DNA of 64,000 nt from NCBI RefSeq assembly GCF_017908595.1, contig NZ_JAGKTL010000002.1, forward strand, positions 62,001 to 126,000, written 5' to 3'. The position numbers and the translations under genes were made by a program. This DNA is from Rhodothermus bifroesti (GTDB lineage: Bacteria; Bacteroidota; Rhodothermia; Rhodothermales; Rhodothermaceae). Each line of letters starts with the position of its first letter. Position 1 is the stretch's first letter. Of this stretch, positions 51,932 through 61,900 are shown piece after piece. A model generated the notes under the pieces. The model saw only the letters and a list, made by a program, of their open reading frames with translations. It was not told the DNA's origin and did no database searches.

Positions 51932-54900
51932 ATGACGCCTACGACTGCACGGTGTGGACTGCTGGGATGGGGAAAGCTGCTCGGACGCAGCTTCAGCTTA
52001 TGGATGCTCTTAACCTTTTCCGGGAGTGTGGGGACGCTCTATGCCCAGGAGGGACTATATCAACTGCATGCTGGCTTTCCGCTACACCTGGTGCATTATG
52101 GCCCAGAGACGTACGGGCAGTTCCCGCAAAATTGGGCAGTGGTACAGGATCACCGTGGCGTGATCTACGTGGCCAACTATGATGGCATTCTGGAATTCGA
52201 CGGTGTGCGCTGGCGCTTACTGCCAGTCTTGTCTCGCACGGTGGTACGCTCGTTAGACGTGGACGCTTCCGGAAGGCTTTATGTGGGCGCACAGGGGGAG
52301 TTTGGCTATGTGTGGACCGATTCTTTAGGCACGCTGCGGTACACTTCGCTGGTGCAAGCTATTGCCGACTCAGTAGACCGTGACTTTTGGGACGTCTGGA
52401 GCGTGCGGGTTACGCCAGAGGGCGTGTACTTTCAGACGCATAAGCGGCTTTTTCTGTGGGATGGGAGTGCGCTCCGCGTCTGGCGTGCCTCCACCCGCTT
52501 TCATACGGCTTTTGCAGTACGGGGACGGTTTTATGTGCGGCAAGACAGCATTGGGCTGCAGACCATCAAGCAGGGTAGACTACACCTGGTGCCTAGGGGT
52601 GAGCACTTTGCCCATCGGCGTATTTATGCCATGATGCCTTACGGTACCGATCAAATTTTGATTGCAACGCGCGAAGATGGGCTTTGGCTGTATGATGGAC
52701 AAACGTTGCAGCCCTTTCCAAGCGAGGCCGACCCCTTGCTTCGGTCCTATCCGCTCTACCACGGCTGTGCTATGCCTGGAGGATTTTATGCGCTCGCTAC
52801 ACTAGGGGGAGGAGTAGTAGTGATCGACCGACAAGGACGGCTCATGCAGGTTATTAACGAAACAGCGGGCCTTCCAGATGGCTGGGTAAACTATGTGTAT
52901 ACCGATCGTCAAGGAAGCCTATGGATGGCGCTGAACAGTCGTGGCCTTGCCCGTGCCGACGCAGTGCCCTATCTGTCGGTGTTCGATAAACGACTAGGGC
53001 TAGAGGGGTTTATGTATCAAATTACGTATAAGGACGATACTTTATATGCTGCCACAAGTACAGGGCTCTTTTATCGTCCGATGCATCAACGGAGGTTTGA
53101 GAAGATAGACGGTATTGGGTCTCAAGTTTTTGGTATTCTGTATATTGGTGATCAAATGATTATAGCCACAGGAGAGGGTTTAAGGACTTACAAAAGACCT
53201 TCCTTATTAAGGAAAATATCTTCAGGCTTGACCTATTCATTAAGTGATTTGAATCATTTTATTGCAGTAGGCTCAAGTAGTGGGTTACTTATTTTTAGAT
53301 ATAATTCTGATACTAGCTTTTGGTATAGCGACCTTATAAAAAAAATTTCTTTACGTAGAGAAGTACTCAGAGTTGTTCAGGAAAATCATACCCTTTGGCT
53401 AAGTTTGCGAGGGGGGCGGGTGGCCCAGCTGCAGTTTCCACAGGGATGGGAAAGTGAGCCCATTATTACAGAGTATGGGCTGGAAGATGGGCTGCCGGGA
53501 AGCGAAGTGCAGCTGGCTTTGTTGGGTGAGAGGGTGCTTTTTTTTACCAAAGAGGGGATTTTTCGCTTTAATCCAGATCAAAAGCCGGCTTTTCAGCCTT
53601 ACGAAGCGTTGATGGCTCCAGGGCATGAGGGTCATGAAGAACTACTTGCCTTGGTTGTGGATTTTGAGCGGAAGGTCTGGCTTGTTTTTCCAACGCACGT
53701 TGACATTGCACGGCTGCAGCCGGACGGCAGCTATCGTTTTGAGACGCCTTTGGTGCTGCATTACCCTTCATGGGGGTGGCCGGTACAGATTTTTGTAGAT
53801 CGCGAAGGGATTGTCTGGATTGGCAACCGAGATCAGCTGATTCGCTATGATCCACGTTTGCCCCTCCCAGAAGGAGTAGCGCTTGAACCGCCGTCGGTAC
53901 TTATTCGGCGCATTACTTCGGGCGACCGGGTGCTGTTTGGCGGAACCTTTGTGGGATCAGACGGGCGCCTTTCGGCACAGCCGCCGCCTGAGTTTGTGCT
54001 TGAAGTCCCTTATGCCTTTAACGATCTGCATTTTGAATTTGCGCTACCTAGTTTTATTCGAGCCGAAGAAAACCGGTATCAGTTTCGTCTGGAAGGAGTA
54101 GACGAAGGGTGGTCGGATTGGACAGCGGCTACGCAGCGGCTGTATCCCAATCTTTGGGAAGGGACGTATCGCTTTCATGTGCGGGCGCGCAACGCCTGGG
54201 GATTTACCACGCCAGTAGCCACTATTGTGATCCGGGTATTGCCCCCCTGGTACCGTACTTGGTGGGCCTATATGGCTTATGTGCTACTAACTGTTACCAC
54301 CATCGGGCTAGCATGGCGGCACTACCGGGTGCAGCAGGCAGCCCAGCGGATTCAGCAGTCGTTGATTTCTGAAGATCGGATCAACTACCTCACGTGGCGT
54401 GTGCAGGAGCTCAGTCGCCAGCTTAGAGATGCCAACGCGGCCAAGGAGACGTTGCTTTCAACCACTTCGCACGAGCTGCGCACGCCGCTTTCGTCTATTC
54501 TGGGATTTGCTGCTGTGCTAAAAGAGGAAACCGATAAGCCCCATCACCACGAATTTTTAGAATTGATCGAAGAAAGTGGGCAGCGCTTACTAGAAACAAT
54601 CAATGCCATTTTAGATTTGGCTCAGCTCCGTGCAGGAGCCATGATGCTGCATCGGGTGCCCGTCGACGTAGGAGAAAAGGTGCAGGAAGTGCATCGGCTC
54701 ATGAGCGCCCTGGCCCAAAAGAAAGGGTTAACCTTTACCGTAAAGCTGCCAGAGACGCCTGTGTACGCGATGCTGGATCCCAAAGCGCTAGAACGCGTGC
54801 TCATTAACTTGGTCAGTAATGCGATCAAGTTTACAGAAGCTGGATCGGTAGAGATTGTCGTTGATGCTTCACCAACCCAGGTAGCCATTGCGGTGCGGGA

Positions 54901-55162
54901 TACCGGTGTTGGCATTGCAGAGGAATTTATGCCGCACCTGTTTGAGGAGTTTCGCCAAGAGTCGTCAGGATTGGATCGGGCGTATGAAGGCAGCGGATTG
55001 GGTTTGGCCATTGTGGCCCAGTTAGTGCGGCTGATGGAAGGTACGGTGACGGTGCAGAGTAAAAAAGGTGAAGGTAGTACGTTTACGGTAACGTTTGCCC
55101 GGGTAGCAGTGCCTACAACGCAATCGGATCCCAAAGCGCGCGCGTACATTTCAACCTCATGA
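51932..55162 (+). CDS. Large sensor histidine kinase with periplasmic beta-propeller and Y_Y_Y domain
   Basis: 1076 residues from ATG 51932; TTG 51911 lies in the likely promoter. An N-terminal signal or anchor is followed by a propeller sensor of about 640 residues built from Reg_prop-like blades (WAVVQDHRGVIYVANYDGI, DGWVNYVYTDRQGSLWMAL, WPVQIFVDREGIVWIGNRDQ). A Y_Y_Y domain (about 690-770, NRYQFRLEGVDEGWSDWTAA) and one membrane helix (about 777-797) come next. A coiled coil, a HisKA domain with phospho-acceptor H847 in TTSHELRTPLSSILGF, and a HATPase domain (VLINLVSNAIKFTEAG; DTGVGIAEEF; GSGLGLAIV) complete it. It resembles the sensor half of a hybrid two-component system but has no receiver or output domain, and no response regulator is adjacent. 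Codons from about 53100 to 53400 are strikingly AT-rich. It overlaps plsC by four bases. Confidence 0.92.
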   Translation: MTPTTARCGLLGWGKLLGRSFSLWMLLTFSGSVGTLYAQEGLYQLHAGFPLHLVHYGPETYGQFPQNWAVVQDHRGVIYVANYDGILEFDGVRWRLLPVLSRTVVRSLDVDASGRLYVGAQGEFGYVWTDSLGTLRYTSLVQAIADSVDRDFWDVWSVRVTPEGVYFQTHKRLFLWDGSALRVWRASTRFHTAFAVRGRFYVRQDSIGLQTIKQGRLHLVPRGEHFAHRRIYAMMPYGTDQILIATREDGLWLYDGQTLQPFPSEADPLLRSYPLYHGCAMPGGFYALATLGGGVVVIDRQGRLMQVINETAGLPDGWVNYVYTDRQGSLWMALNSRGLARADAVPYLSVFDKRLGLEGFMYQITYKDDTLYAATSTGLFYRPMHQRRFEKIDGIGSQVFGILYIGDQMIIATGEGLRTYKRPSLLRKISSGLTYSLSDLNHFIAVGSSSGLLIFRYNSDTSFWYSDLIKKISLRREVLRVVQENHTLWLSLRGGRVAQLQFPQGWESEPIITEYGLEDGLPGSEVQLALLGERVLFFTKEGIFRFNPDQKPAFQPYEALMAPGHEGHEELLALVVDFERKVWLVFPTHVDIARLQPDGSYRFETPLVLHYPSWGWPVQIFVDREGIVWIGNRDQLIRYDPRLPLPEGVALEPPSVLIRRITSGDRVLFGGTFVGSDGRLSAQPPPEFVLEVPYAFNDLHFEFALPSFIRAEENRYQFRLEGVDEGWSDWTAATQRLYPNLWEGTYRFHVRARNAWGFTTPVATIVIRVLPPWYRTWWAYMAYVLLTVTTIGLAWRHYRVQQAAQRIQQSLISEDRINYLTWRVQELSRQLRDANAAKETLLSTTSHELRTPLSSILGFAAVLKEETDKPHHHEFLELIEESGQRLLETINAILDLAQLRAGAMMLHRVPVDVGEKVQEVHRLMSALAQKKGLTFTVKLPETPVYAMLDPKALERVLINLVSNAIKFTEAGSVEIVVDASPTQVAIAVRDTGVGIAEEFMPHLFEEFRQESSGLDRAYEGSGLGLAIVAQLVRLMEGTVTVQSKKGEGSTFTVTFARVAVPTTQSDPKARAYISTS

Positions 55163-56067
55163 GTGTATTCCGAAGCGTGCAGGCATGGGGGCGACTTTTA
55201 GGGCGCCTGCCGAAGCTGCTCTATATTGCGCTGCGCTATACCATAGCGACCAATCGGCAAGCGCGGCGCTTGCCATCGGAGGCTCAGCCGTTGTTTCGGG
55301 CGCAGCGGCAGCAGGAAGGATGCCGCTTTTTGTGCCGGATCATGGGGTTGGAGGTGGACGCCTCCAATGCGGCACTGCCGACGGGTACGCCCGGACTTTT
55401 GGTGGCCAATCACTTGGGCGCCTTAGATCCAATTGTTCTGGCTACGTGCTGGCCAGTAGCGTTTGTCGGCAAGGCAGAGCTGAGGCGGTGGCCATTGATT
55501 GGTTGGCTTTGCCGTAGCTACGGTGTGTTGTTTGTCGCCCGTGAGCGCCGGACGCAATCAGCCCATTTTGTGCAACAAGTGCGGGCGCGGTTGCAGGCCG
55601 GAGTGCCCGTGTTGGTTTTCCCAGAGGGAACTACCAGCAGGGGGGATGCGGTGCAGCCGTTTAAAACGGGCGCATTTGAGGCGGTTGCCGGTATGCCTCA
55701 AAGTTGGGTTTTACCGGTAAGCCTTTGCATCCAGGAAGTCGACGGCAAACCGGCTTCAGGCAGGGAACGCCAATGGCTAGCTTGGCATGCGCAGGTGTCG
55801 TTTGTGCGGCATTTAAGTCGTTGGCTGCGCCTTCGTCGGGCTCGGCTCCAGGTGCGCGTAGGTCGGCCTATTTCTACCCTTCATAAAACGCGTAAACAGC
55901 TGGCACAGGAAGCCTTTGAAGTGGTACAAGGATTGTATGAGGCAATGCTTAAGGCAACGGTTGATACAGCTGGGCCGATGCAAAAAATTCCTGCTTCAAC
56001 GGCGAAACAATCCGCTTCAGCTGCGGTCTCTGAAAGCAGTTCATCCGAACGTTGGGGTAATAGCTAA
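55159..56067 (+). CDS. plsC: 1-acyl-sn-glycerol-3-phosphate acyltransferase-like protein
   Basis: 302 residues. PlsC adds the second acyl chain to lysophosphatidate in phospholipid synthesis. The catalytic His and Asp of the H-x4-D motif are in VANHLGALDPIVLA; acceptor-binding parts are YGVLFVARER and VFPEGTTSRGDAVQPFKTG, and VLPVSLCIQ follows. A hydrophobic N-terminus suggests membrane association. The C-terminal 35 residues are Ser/Ala-rich and probably disordered. The exact acceptor (glycerolipid, ornithine lipid or other) is not fixed by sequence. Its start overlaps the sensor kinase stop and its end is 2 bases from htrA, so the three are probably one transcription unit. Confidence 0.9.
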   Translation: MSVFRSVQAWGRLLGRLPKLLYIALRYTIATNRQARRLPSEAQPLFRAQRQQEGCRFLCRIMGLEVDASNAALPTGTPGLLVANHLGALDPIVLATCWPVAFVGKAELRRWPLIGWLCRSYGVLFVARERRTQSAHFVQQVRARLQAGVPVLVFPEGTTSRGDAVQPFKTGAFEAVAGMPQSWVLPVSLCIQEVDGKPASGRERQWLAWHAQVSFVRHLSRWLRLRRARLQVRVGRPISTLHKTRKQLAQEAFEVVQGLYEAMLKATVDTAGPMQKIPASTAKQSASAAVSESSSSERWGNS

Positions 56068-56069
56068 AT

Positions 56070-57680
56070 ATGGCCAGTAGGGCAGGTCGGCGTATTCTTT
56101 GGATCGTCAGCGCCTTGGGGTTGCTGCTTGTGGGACTATTGGGTGGAGGGTTATGGACTACATGGCGCATGCAGCGCTATCAAGTTCCGGCTGAGCCGGT
56201 CCGCATCGTGGAGCGTGTGCAGCTGGGAGGCGGTGAGACGGTAGGTGCGGTGACGTTGCCAGGGCGAAACGGTGCGCAGATAACCGTAGATCCCGTGGTG
56301 CTCAATCAGGTGTTTCGAGAGGTAGCCCAGCGCGTAACGCCTGCGGTGGTCTACATCGAAGTGCGCGTTGGGCGCGCTGGAGGAGAAAAGTGGTTACGGC
56401 AAATGGATCCGAATCAGGAGCCATTTTTCCAGGAGTTTACACCACGCCAAAGCGTAGGCAGTGGCGTACTGGTTAGCCGGGATGGATACATTGTGACCAA
56501 CTATCATGTAGTCCAGAACGCTGCGGAAATTCTGGTCACCCTAGCCGACAAGCGACAATATCAGGGCCGGTTGATCGGATTTGATCGCTCCACAGACCTG
56601 GCAGTACTAAAGATCACGCCACGCTCAGGCGAAACTTTTCCGGTTGTTGCTTTTGGAAATTCAGACGAGCTGCAAGTGGGCGAATGGGTGCTGGCCATCG
56701 GTAATCCGTTTCGGCTGACCTCTACAGTCACGGCAGGGATTGTGAGTGCGCTGGGGCGACAGGTGAACATTATCGAAGATTTTTTCCGCGTAGAAGATTT
56801 TATCCAGACCGACGCCGCGATTAATCCAGGCAATTCAGGAGGGGCATTGGTCAATCTACGCGGCGAGCTGGTCGGTATCAACACAGCTATTGCTACCGAA
56901 AGTGGGGCCTATGAAGGTTACGGCTTTGCCGTGCCGGTTAATCTGGTAGCCCGTGTTGTGGAAGATCTGATTGCCTATGGGGAAGTGCAGCGTGGCTATT
57001 TAGGCGTATCGATTCAGGAAATCGATGCGCGCCAGGCGCGTCTTCTGGGATTGCCCGGCGTGCAGGGCGTGTTGATTACCGAAGTGCGCAAAGGCAGTGC
57101 AGCCGACCAGGCCGGATTGCAAAGTGGTGATGTGGTACTAGCTGTCAATGGGCGCGCGGTCAACGCACCCAATGAGCTGCAAAGCGTGGTGGCACGCTAT
57201 CGTCCAGGAGATCGGATTGATTTAGAAGTGTGGCGTAATGCGCAGCGCCTGCATTTGCAGGCCCAGCTTATGGGCAGAGAGACCTCGGCCTATCAAGAGT
57301 GGTTCAGCGAGCTGACCCAGCAGGCTCCAGCGCTTCCGGAATCACCTCAAGAGCCAGCACCTGACAGTGTGTTTAACTTGGAAAACTGGGGCTTGGGACT
57401 GCGCGATCTGAGTGATCAGGAGTATAAGACCTTTAAGGTGAACTCGGGCGTTTATATAGCTTACGTAGCTCGGGGTAGTGTGGCTGATGAAGCAGGTTTG
57501 CCACGTGATGTGGTGATCCTGCAAATCGAAGGTTTTGAGGTTGCTGCACTGGAGGATGTGCTGGCTTTGCTCGAAGAATTCGAGGCGACCGAAGCCGTAC
57601 TCTTTCGGGTAAAGAAACGCGATGGTACGATTGCCTTTTACGAGGTGCTTGTACCCGAACCTATATCGGTTCAGCGCTAA
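56070..57680 (+). CDS. HtrA/DegP-family periplasmic serine protease with two PDZ domains
   Basis: 536 residues. An N-terminal membrane anchor (ILWIVSALGLLLVGLLGGGL) is followed by a trypsin-like domain with the triad H146 (IVTNYHVVQ), D176 (RSTDLAVLKI) and S256 (NPGNSGGALVN). PDZ1 lies at about 305-395 (GVQGVLITEVRKGSAADQAG) and PDZ2 at about 440-530 (NSGVYIAYVARGSVADEAG). It degrades or refolds damaged envelope proteins. A basic-to-acidic insert (GGEKWLRQMDPNQEPFF) sits in the LA-loop region. It starts 2 bases after plsC and ends 45 bases before aroC. Confidence 0.94.
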   Translation: MASRAGRRILWIVSALGLLLVGLLGGGLWTTWRMQRYQVPAEPVRIVERVQLGGGETVGAVTLPGRNGAQITVDPVVLNQVFREVAQRVTPAVVYIEVRVGRAGGEKWLRQMDPNQEPFFQEFTPRQSVGSGVLVSRDGYIVTNYHVVQNAAEILVTLADKRQYQGRLIGFDRSTDLAVLKITPRSGETFPVVAFGNSDELQVGEWVLAIGNPFRLTSTVTAGIVSALGRQVNIIEDFFRVEDFIQTDAAINPGNSGGALVNLRGELVGINTAIATESGAYEGYGFAVPVNLVARVVEDLIAYGEVQRGYLGVSIQEIDARQARLLGLPGVQGVLITEVRKGSAADQAGLQSGDVVLAVNGRAVNAPNELQSVVARYRPGDRIDLEVWRNAQRLHLQAQLMGRETSAYQEWFSELTQQAPALPESPQEPAPDSVFNLENWGLGLRDLSDQEYKTFKVNSGVYIAYVARGSVADEAGLPRDVVILQIEGFEVAALEDVLALLEEFEATEAVLFRVKKRDGTIAFYEVLVPEPISVQR

Positions 57681-57725
57681 GAGCCTTCTGGATATACCAC
57701 TCAATCTTAAGCATTTGGGCGTTGC

Positions 57726-58940
57726 ATGCTGCGCTATCTGACAGCCGGTGAGTCGCACGGCGAAGCATTGATCGGTATTGTGGAAGGCATGCCCGCGGGC
57801 GTGCCGTTAACAGCTGAGGTAATCAACGAACAACTGGCCCGCCGATGGCAAGGTTATGGACGGGGAGGACGGGCGAAGATCGAAGAAGACCGGGTACACA
57901 TTTATTCTGGGGTTCGTTTTTCAAAGACGATTGGTAGCCCTATTGCACTGCGCATCGATAACGCGGCCTATCATAAAGACCGGGCCCATTGGCCTGAGGT
58001 AATGGCTACCGAGGGAAGTGGCGAAGGCATCGAAAAGATCACGCTGCCGCGCCCAGGGCATGCCGATTTGGTCGGCGCGCAAAAATACGGGTTTGACGAC
58101 CTAAGGCCTGTGATCGACCGTGCCAGTGCACGGGAGACGGCTATGCGGGTTGCCTGCTGCACGATAGCGCGGCAGTTGCTACGCCAGTTTGGCATCCAGA
58201 TTGGCAGTCACGTGTTGCGTATCGGCCAAGTAGGCTATGAGCGTTCTGAGGATTGGCAGGCGCGCGTTTCAGCGCTTTTGTCCGAAGGTGCTGAGGCGCT
58301 CTACCGTGCAGCCGATCAAAGCCCGGTGCGCATGCTGGATCCAGAACTGACGGAGCGCGCCATTGAACATATCCAGGAAACCAAAAAGCAGGGAGACTCG
58401 CTGGGAGGTATTTATGAGGTCATCGTTACTGGTGTGCCGCCGGGGTTAGGTTCCTACGTGCACTGGGATCGGCGGCTGGACGGGTTACTGGCGCAGGCCA
58501 TTCTTTCGATTCAGGCCCAAAAAGCCGTGGAAATTGGCGATGGGGTGGCTGCTGCATCGCTGCCAGGCTCTCAAGTGCACGATCCCATTGTCTTTGAAAA
58601 CGGTGTGTTTCGGCGCCGCTCAAACCATGCTGGTGGCCTCGAAGGAGGCGTGACAACCGGCATGCCGATCGTGGTGCGCGGTTACATGAAACCTATTCCT
58701 ACGCTCATTAAGCCGCTGGATACCGTCGATATCGCGACCAAGGAAGCGCAGCCGACGCGCTACGAGCGTAGCGACGTGACGAGTGTGCCGGCAGCTTCGG
58801 TAGTGGCCGAAGCAGTGGTGGCTTTTGTAATTGCGAATGCCTTTTTAGAAAAGTTCGGTGGCGACAGCCTCGAAGAAATCCACCATCGCTACGAACAAGA
58901 AGTGACCTGTCGGTCGTCTAACGCCCTGCATAAAGTCTAA
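57726..58940 (+). CDS. aroC: Chorismate synthase
   Basis: 404 residues. It converts EPSP to chorismate using reduced FMN, the last step of the shikimate route. Signatures are YLTAGESHGEALIGIVEG, GRGGRAKIEEDRVHIYSGVR (20 residues), LPRPGHADLVGAQKYG, DRASARETAMRVA and NHAGGLEGGVTTGMPI. The length is slightly above the common 360-390, with a longer middle. It is the last plus-strand gene before the DUF4175 gene; its TAA interlocks with that gene's TAG (CTAA at 58937-58940). No other aro genes are in the window. Confidence 0.97.
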   Translation: MLRYLTAGESHGEALIGIVEGMPAGVPLTAEVINEQLARRWQGYGRGGRAKIEEDRVHIYSGVRFSKTIGSPIALRIDNAAYHKDRAHWPEVMATEGSGEGIEKITLPRPGHADLVGAQKYGFDDLRPVIDRASARETAMRVACCTIARQLLRQFGIQIGSHVLRIGQVGYERSEDWQARVSALLSEGAEALYRAADQSPVRMLDPELTERAIEHIQETKKQGDSLGGIYEVIVTGVPPGLGSYVHWDRRLDGLLAQAILSIQAQKAVEIGDGVAAASLPGSQVHDPIVFENGVFRRRSNHAGGLEGGVTTGMPIVVRGYMKPIPTLIKPLDTVDIATKEAQPTRYERSDVTSVPAASVVAEAVVAFVIANAFLEKFGGDSLEEIHHRYEQEVTCRSSNALHKV

Positions 58941-61900
58941 GGCGTTTGAGGTGCTGGCTGTTGTAAGCGTTCGAGCAGTTCAAAGTAGCGACGGATGAGT
59001 GCTTCGTAGTCGGGAGCGTAGCCGCTTTCAAGGGCTTCGATAAGCGCGCGCCGCAACCGATCAAGTTCTTGCTGAGGCGTAAGCTCGGGTGGGCTTTCCC
59101 GAACTACGTCTTCGCCCGAACGGCTTTGGCGGCGGGGTTCTTCATCTTGCTCTCGAATGGAATGCTGGGCTTCAAGCAAGCGAGTGAGAATTTGGCGCTG
59201 GCGCTCAAGGGTACGGCGGTCGAGCTGACCCTGTTGGAGTTCTTGAACGGTTTCTTCCATCTGGCGGGCTAAAGCGTCTAAGTCGCCTAGCAGACGGCGC
59301 CGGGCTTCGCGGTCGCGGGCCAACTGGTGAAGCTGGCGACGAATGGCCTCCTGCTGCCTGGCCAGTTGGCGCATGCGTTCAAGCTGATCCGTGACCAAGC
59401 GCGTTCCCTGGATGTCGTTTAGAAGTTGCTGGATCTGATCGTTGAGTTGCTGCTGCTCGCCAGCCATTTGCTGAAGCTGCTGAATCATCTGCGCGAGCGA
59501 CATGCCGCCAGCGCTTTGTCGCTGCAACTGCTCAAGTAAGTCTGCCAGCATACGCGCCAGTTCATTTAGGTGCATCATTGCCAGGGTTTGGTTGCTACTG
59601 GCCAGGCGCGCTGTACCTTCGGCCATGCCCGATACAGAAGCCTCCATGGCCCGAAGGGCTTCGCTGGCGGTTTGCTGCACGGCACGCTCCATTTGAGGAA
59701 TACGGCGCGCCAGTTGCCGAAGGGAGTCGGTAACTGTTCGGGTACCTTGGATGAGTCCTTCCTGGCGGCGCGCTAGCGTTGCTGGGGGACGGTCTGTGCG
59801 CAGGGCTTGGAGCTCGTTGCGTAGCGTTTCTTGAGCTTCTGAAAGCAGGAGTACGTGCCGAAGGGCCTGGCGCAGACCAGCAACGTTAAGCTGAAGTTGC
59901 CCCCCTTCCATGTGTTGCCGCAGCTGGCTCAGGCGGGCAGCTAGTCCTTCCAGTTGCTGCTGCATTTGCTGCTGCTCCTGCTGCGCTCCAGAAAAGTCTC
60001 CTTGGCGAAGCTGCTGCGCGTTTTGCTGCATGCGCTCAGGCAAGGAAAGCCTGCGCAGGCTTTGTTGCAATGAGTCCATTGCTTGGCGGGGGGTGCCTCG
60101 CAGGGTTTCCATCTGACGGCGCGTTTCTTCGAGGAGTTGTTCAAGCTGCTGCGCTTCTTGGCTGGCTGCTTCTTGCTGACGCGCAAGCGCTTCGGGAGTG
60201 GGCATTGTGGCTGTATCCTGGGCAGCGGTCTGTTGCTGAAGTTGCTGTGTCTGTTCAGCCAGGCGTTCTTCGGTACGGGCCAATGCTTCAGCAAGGCGAG
60301 CAGCTTCTTCAAGCTGCTGCTGCGTGCGTAGCCGTTTAAAAAGTTCCAAGGCACGCTCGATTCGCTCCCGGAACTGGGCTTCGTTGAAGCGGACGTGCTC
60401 CAGGTTTTCCAGCATGCGTGGAAGGTCTAGGGCGCGTAGGGCTTCTTGAAGCTGCTCAAGGGCTTGGCGCAGTTCAGGTGAACGGATTTCTTCCACAACG
60501 CGCTGCAGCTCTTGGTACCGCTCGAGCGTCTCTTCACTAACGAGCTGGTTGACTTGCATCTCACGGGCGAGATGTTCGAGCTGCTTGGCCAAGGCATCGA
60601 CCTGCTCCTCTAAGGCTTCCTGTTGCTGGCGGAGCTGCTCGGCCTGTTGTTGCTCGTTCCATCCAGCCTGTTGGGTGCGCCGGATGGTTTCTTGGAGTTC
60701 CTGAAACGTGCTTTGCAGCTGCTCGGCTTGCTCGCGCAGTGATTCTAAACCCTGGGCGATATTGTCTTGCGCGGCATCCAAGGCTTCATAGCGCTCAGCC
60801 AGTGAGGGCAAACGCAACTGTTGTATGGGAGTGCGGGTAGCTTTAGGGCCTGAAACGCGATCATTGTCCCACACTTCGAGGTAGTATTCGAGTACGTCGC
60901 CCGGTACCAGCTCCAGGCCGTCGGCGCGCAGCTCCCAGCGATATTCGATTTCCTGGTCGAGCGGCCTAGGGATCGTCAGTGGCAAAGTGCGGTAGCTGAA
61001 CTCAGCTTCTACGGGCCGAAAGCTGCTTTGAGCTAAGCGCCAGTAAAGCCGAAGCCCTGTAAACCCAAAGTCGTCATGCACGCGCACCAGCAAAGGTGCC
61101 TCAAGGGCATCATCCAGGGTATAGGCTGCCTCGGGCCGAAGGAGGGTGATGATTGGAGCTTCGTCGGGTAAGAGTTTAAGTTGGTAGCGAATGGGGTCTA
61201 CGTTGGTTAGCCCATCGGCCGTTTGCAGCTCAATCCAGTAAGTACCTTCCTGAAGCAGGACAAAGCTACCTTGGGCAAGACTGTCCTGGAGCCTTAGCGG
61301 CACTATAGCGCCATTATCGAAGCGGAGGGCCGCTTGGGCTACGGGGGCACCGGCCGTGAGGAATTGAAGGTATACCTGCGTGCCGGGCAGTGCTGTGACA
61401 TGACCTACGTCGAGGGGCAGCGTTTGCGCAGGCAGACCGGTATAGGCCGGATAATGCAACGTAAGCTGCAAGCCTCGGGCTATAGGGCGCTCCTGAAGCG
61501 TCACTGTATGCCAGGGAGTAGCTGCAGGTAAGGCTTCGAGGCGATAGTGAAGCGGTCGTTGTAAGTTGGGGAGGGTAAACTGCGCACGGCCGAGGCTGTC
61601 GGGGATCAGGGTAAAGGTTTCTGGCTGCAACTCACCCGCATACCGCAGCGCCAGCGTAAGTTGCTTGGGAAAGTGCGTGCCTTGCAAGGTGGCCGTAATC
61701 CGTAGCGTATCACCGCGGGCTAATGTGGTATCTCCGGGCGTCACGATTAACATGAAGGGGAGGGGGCGTTCAAACGTGCGCCCAGGAGAGAAAAGGCGGG
61801 TGGCTGCGGCCTTGAATGCCCCAGGTGCTACCAGAAAACCCAAGCCCAAAAGGATGAGCGGTCCTAATCCGATACCGAGGAGTCGGTGTGAAGGGCGCAG

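Noticed and set aside
59941-60354. Long frames opposite or out of phase in the DUF4175 coiled coil
   Set aside because: They arise from repeated Gln/Glu/Leu codons in the real gene.
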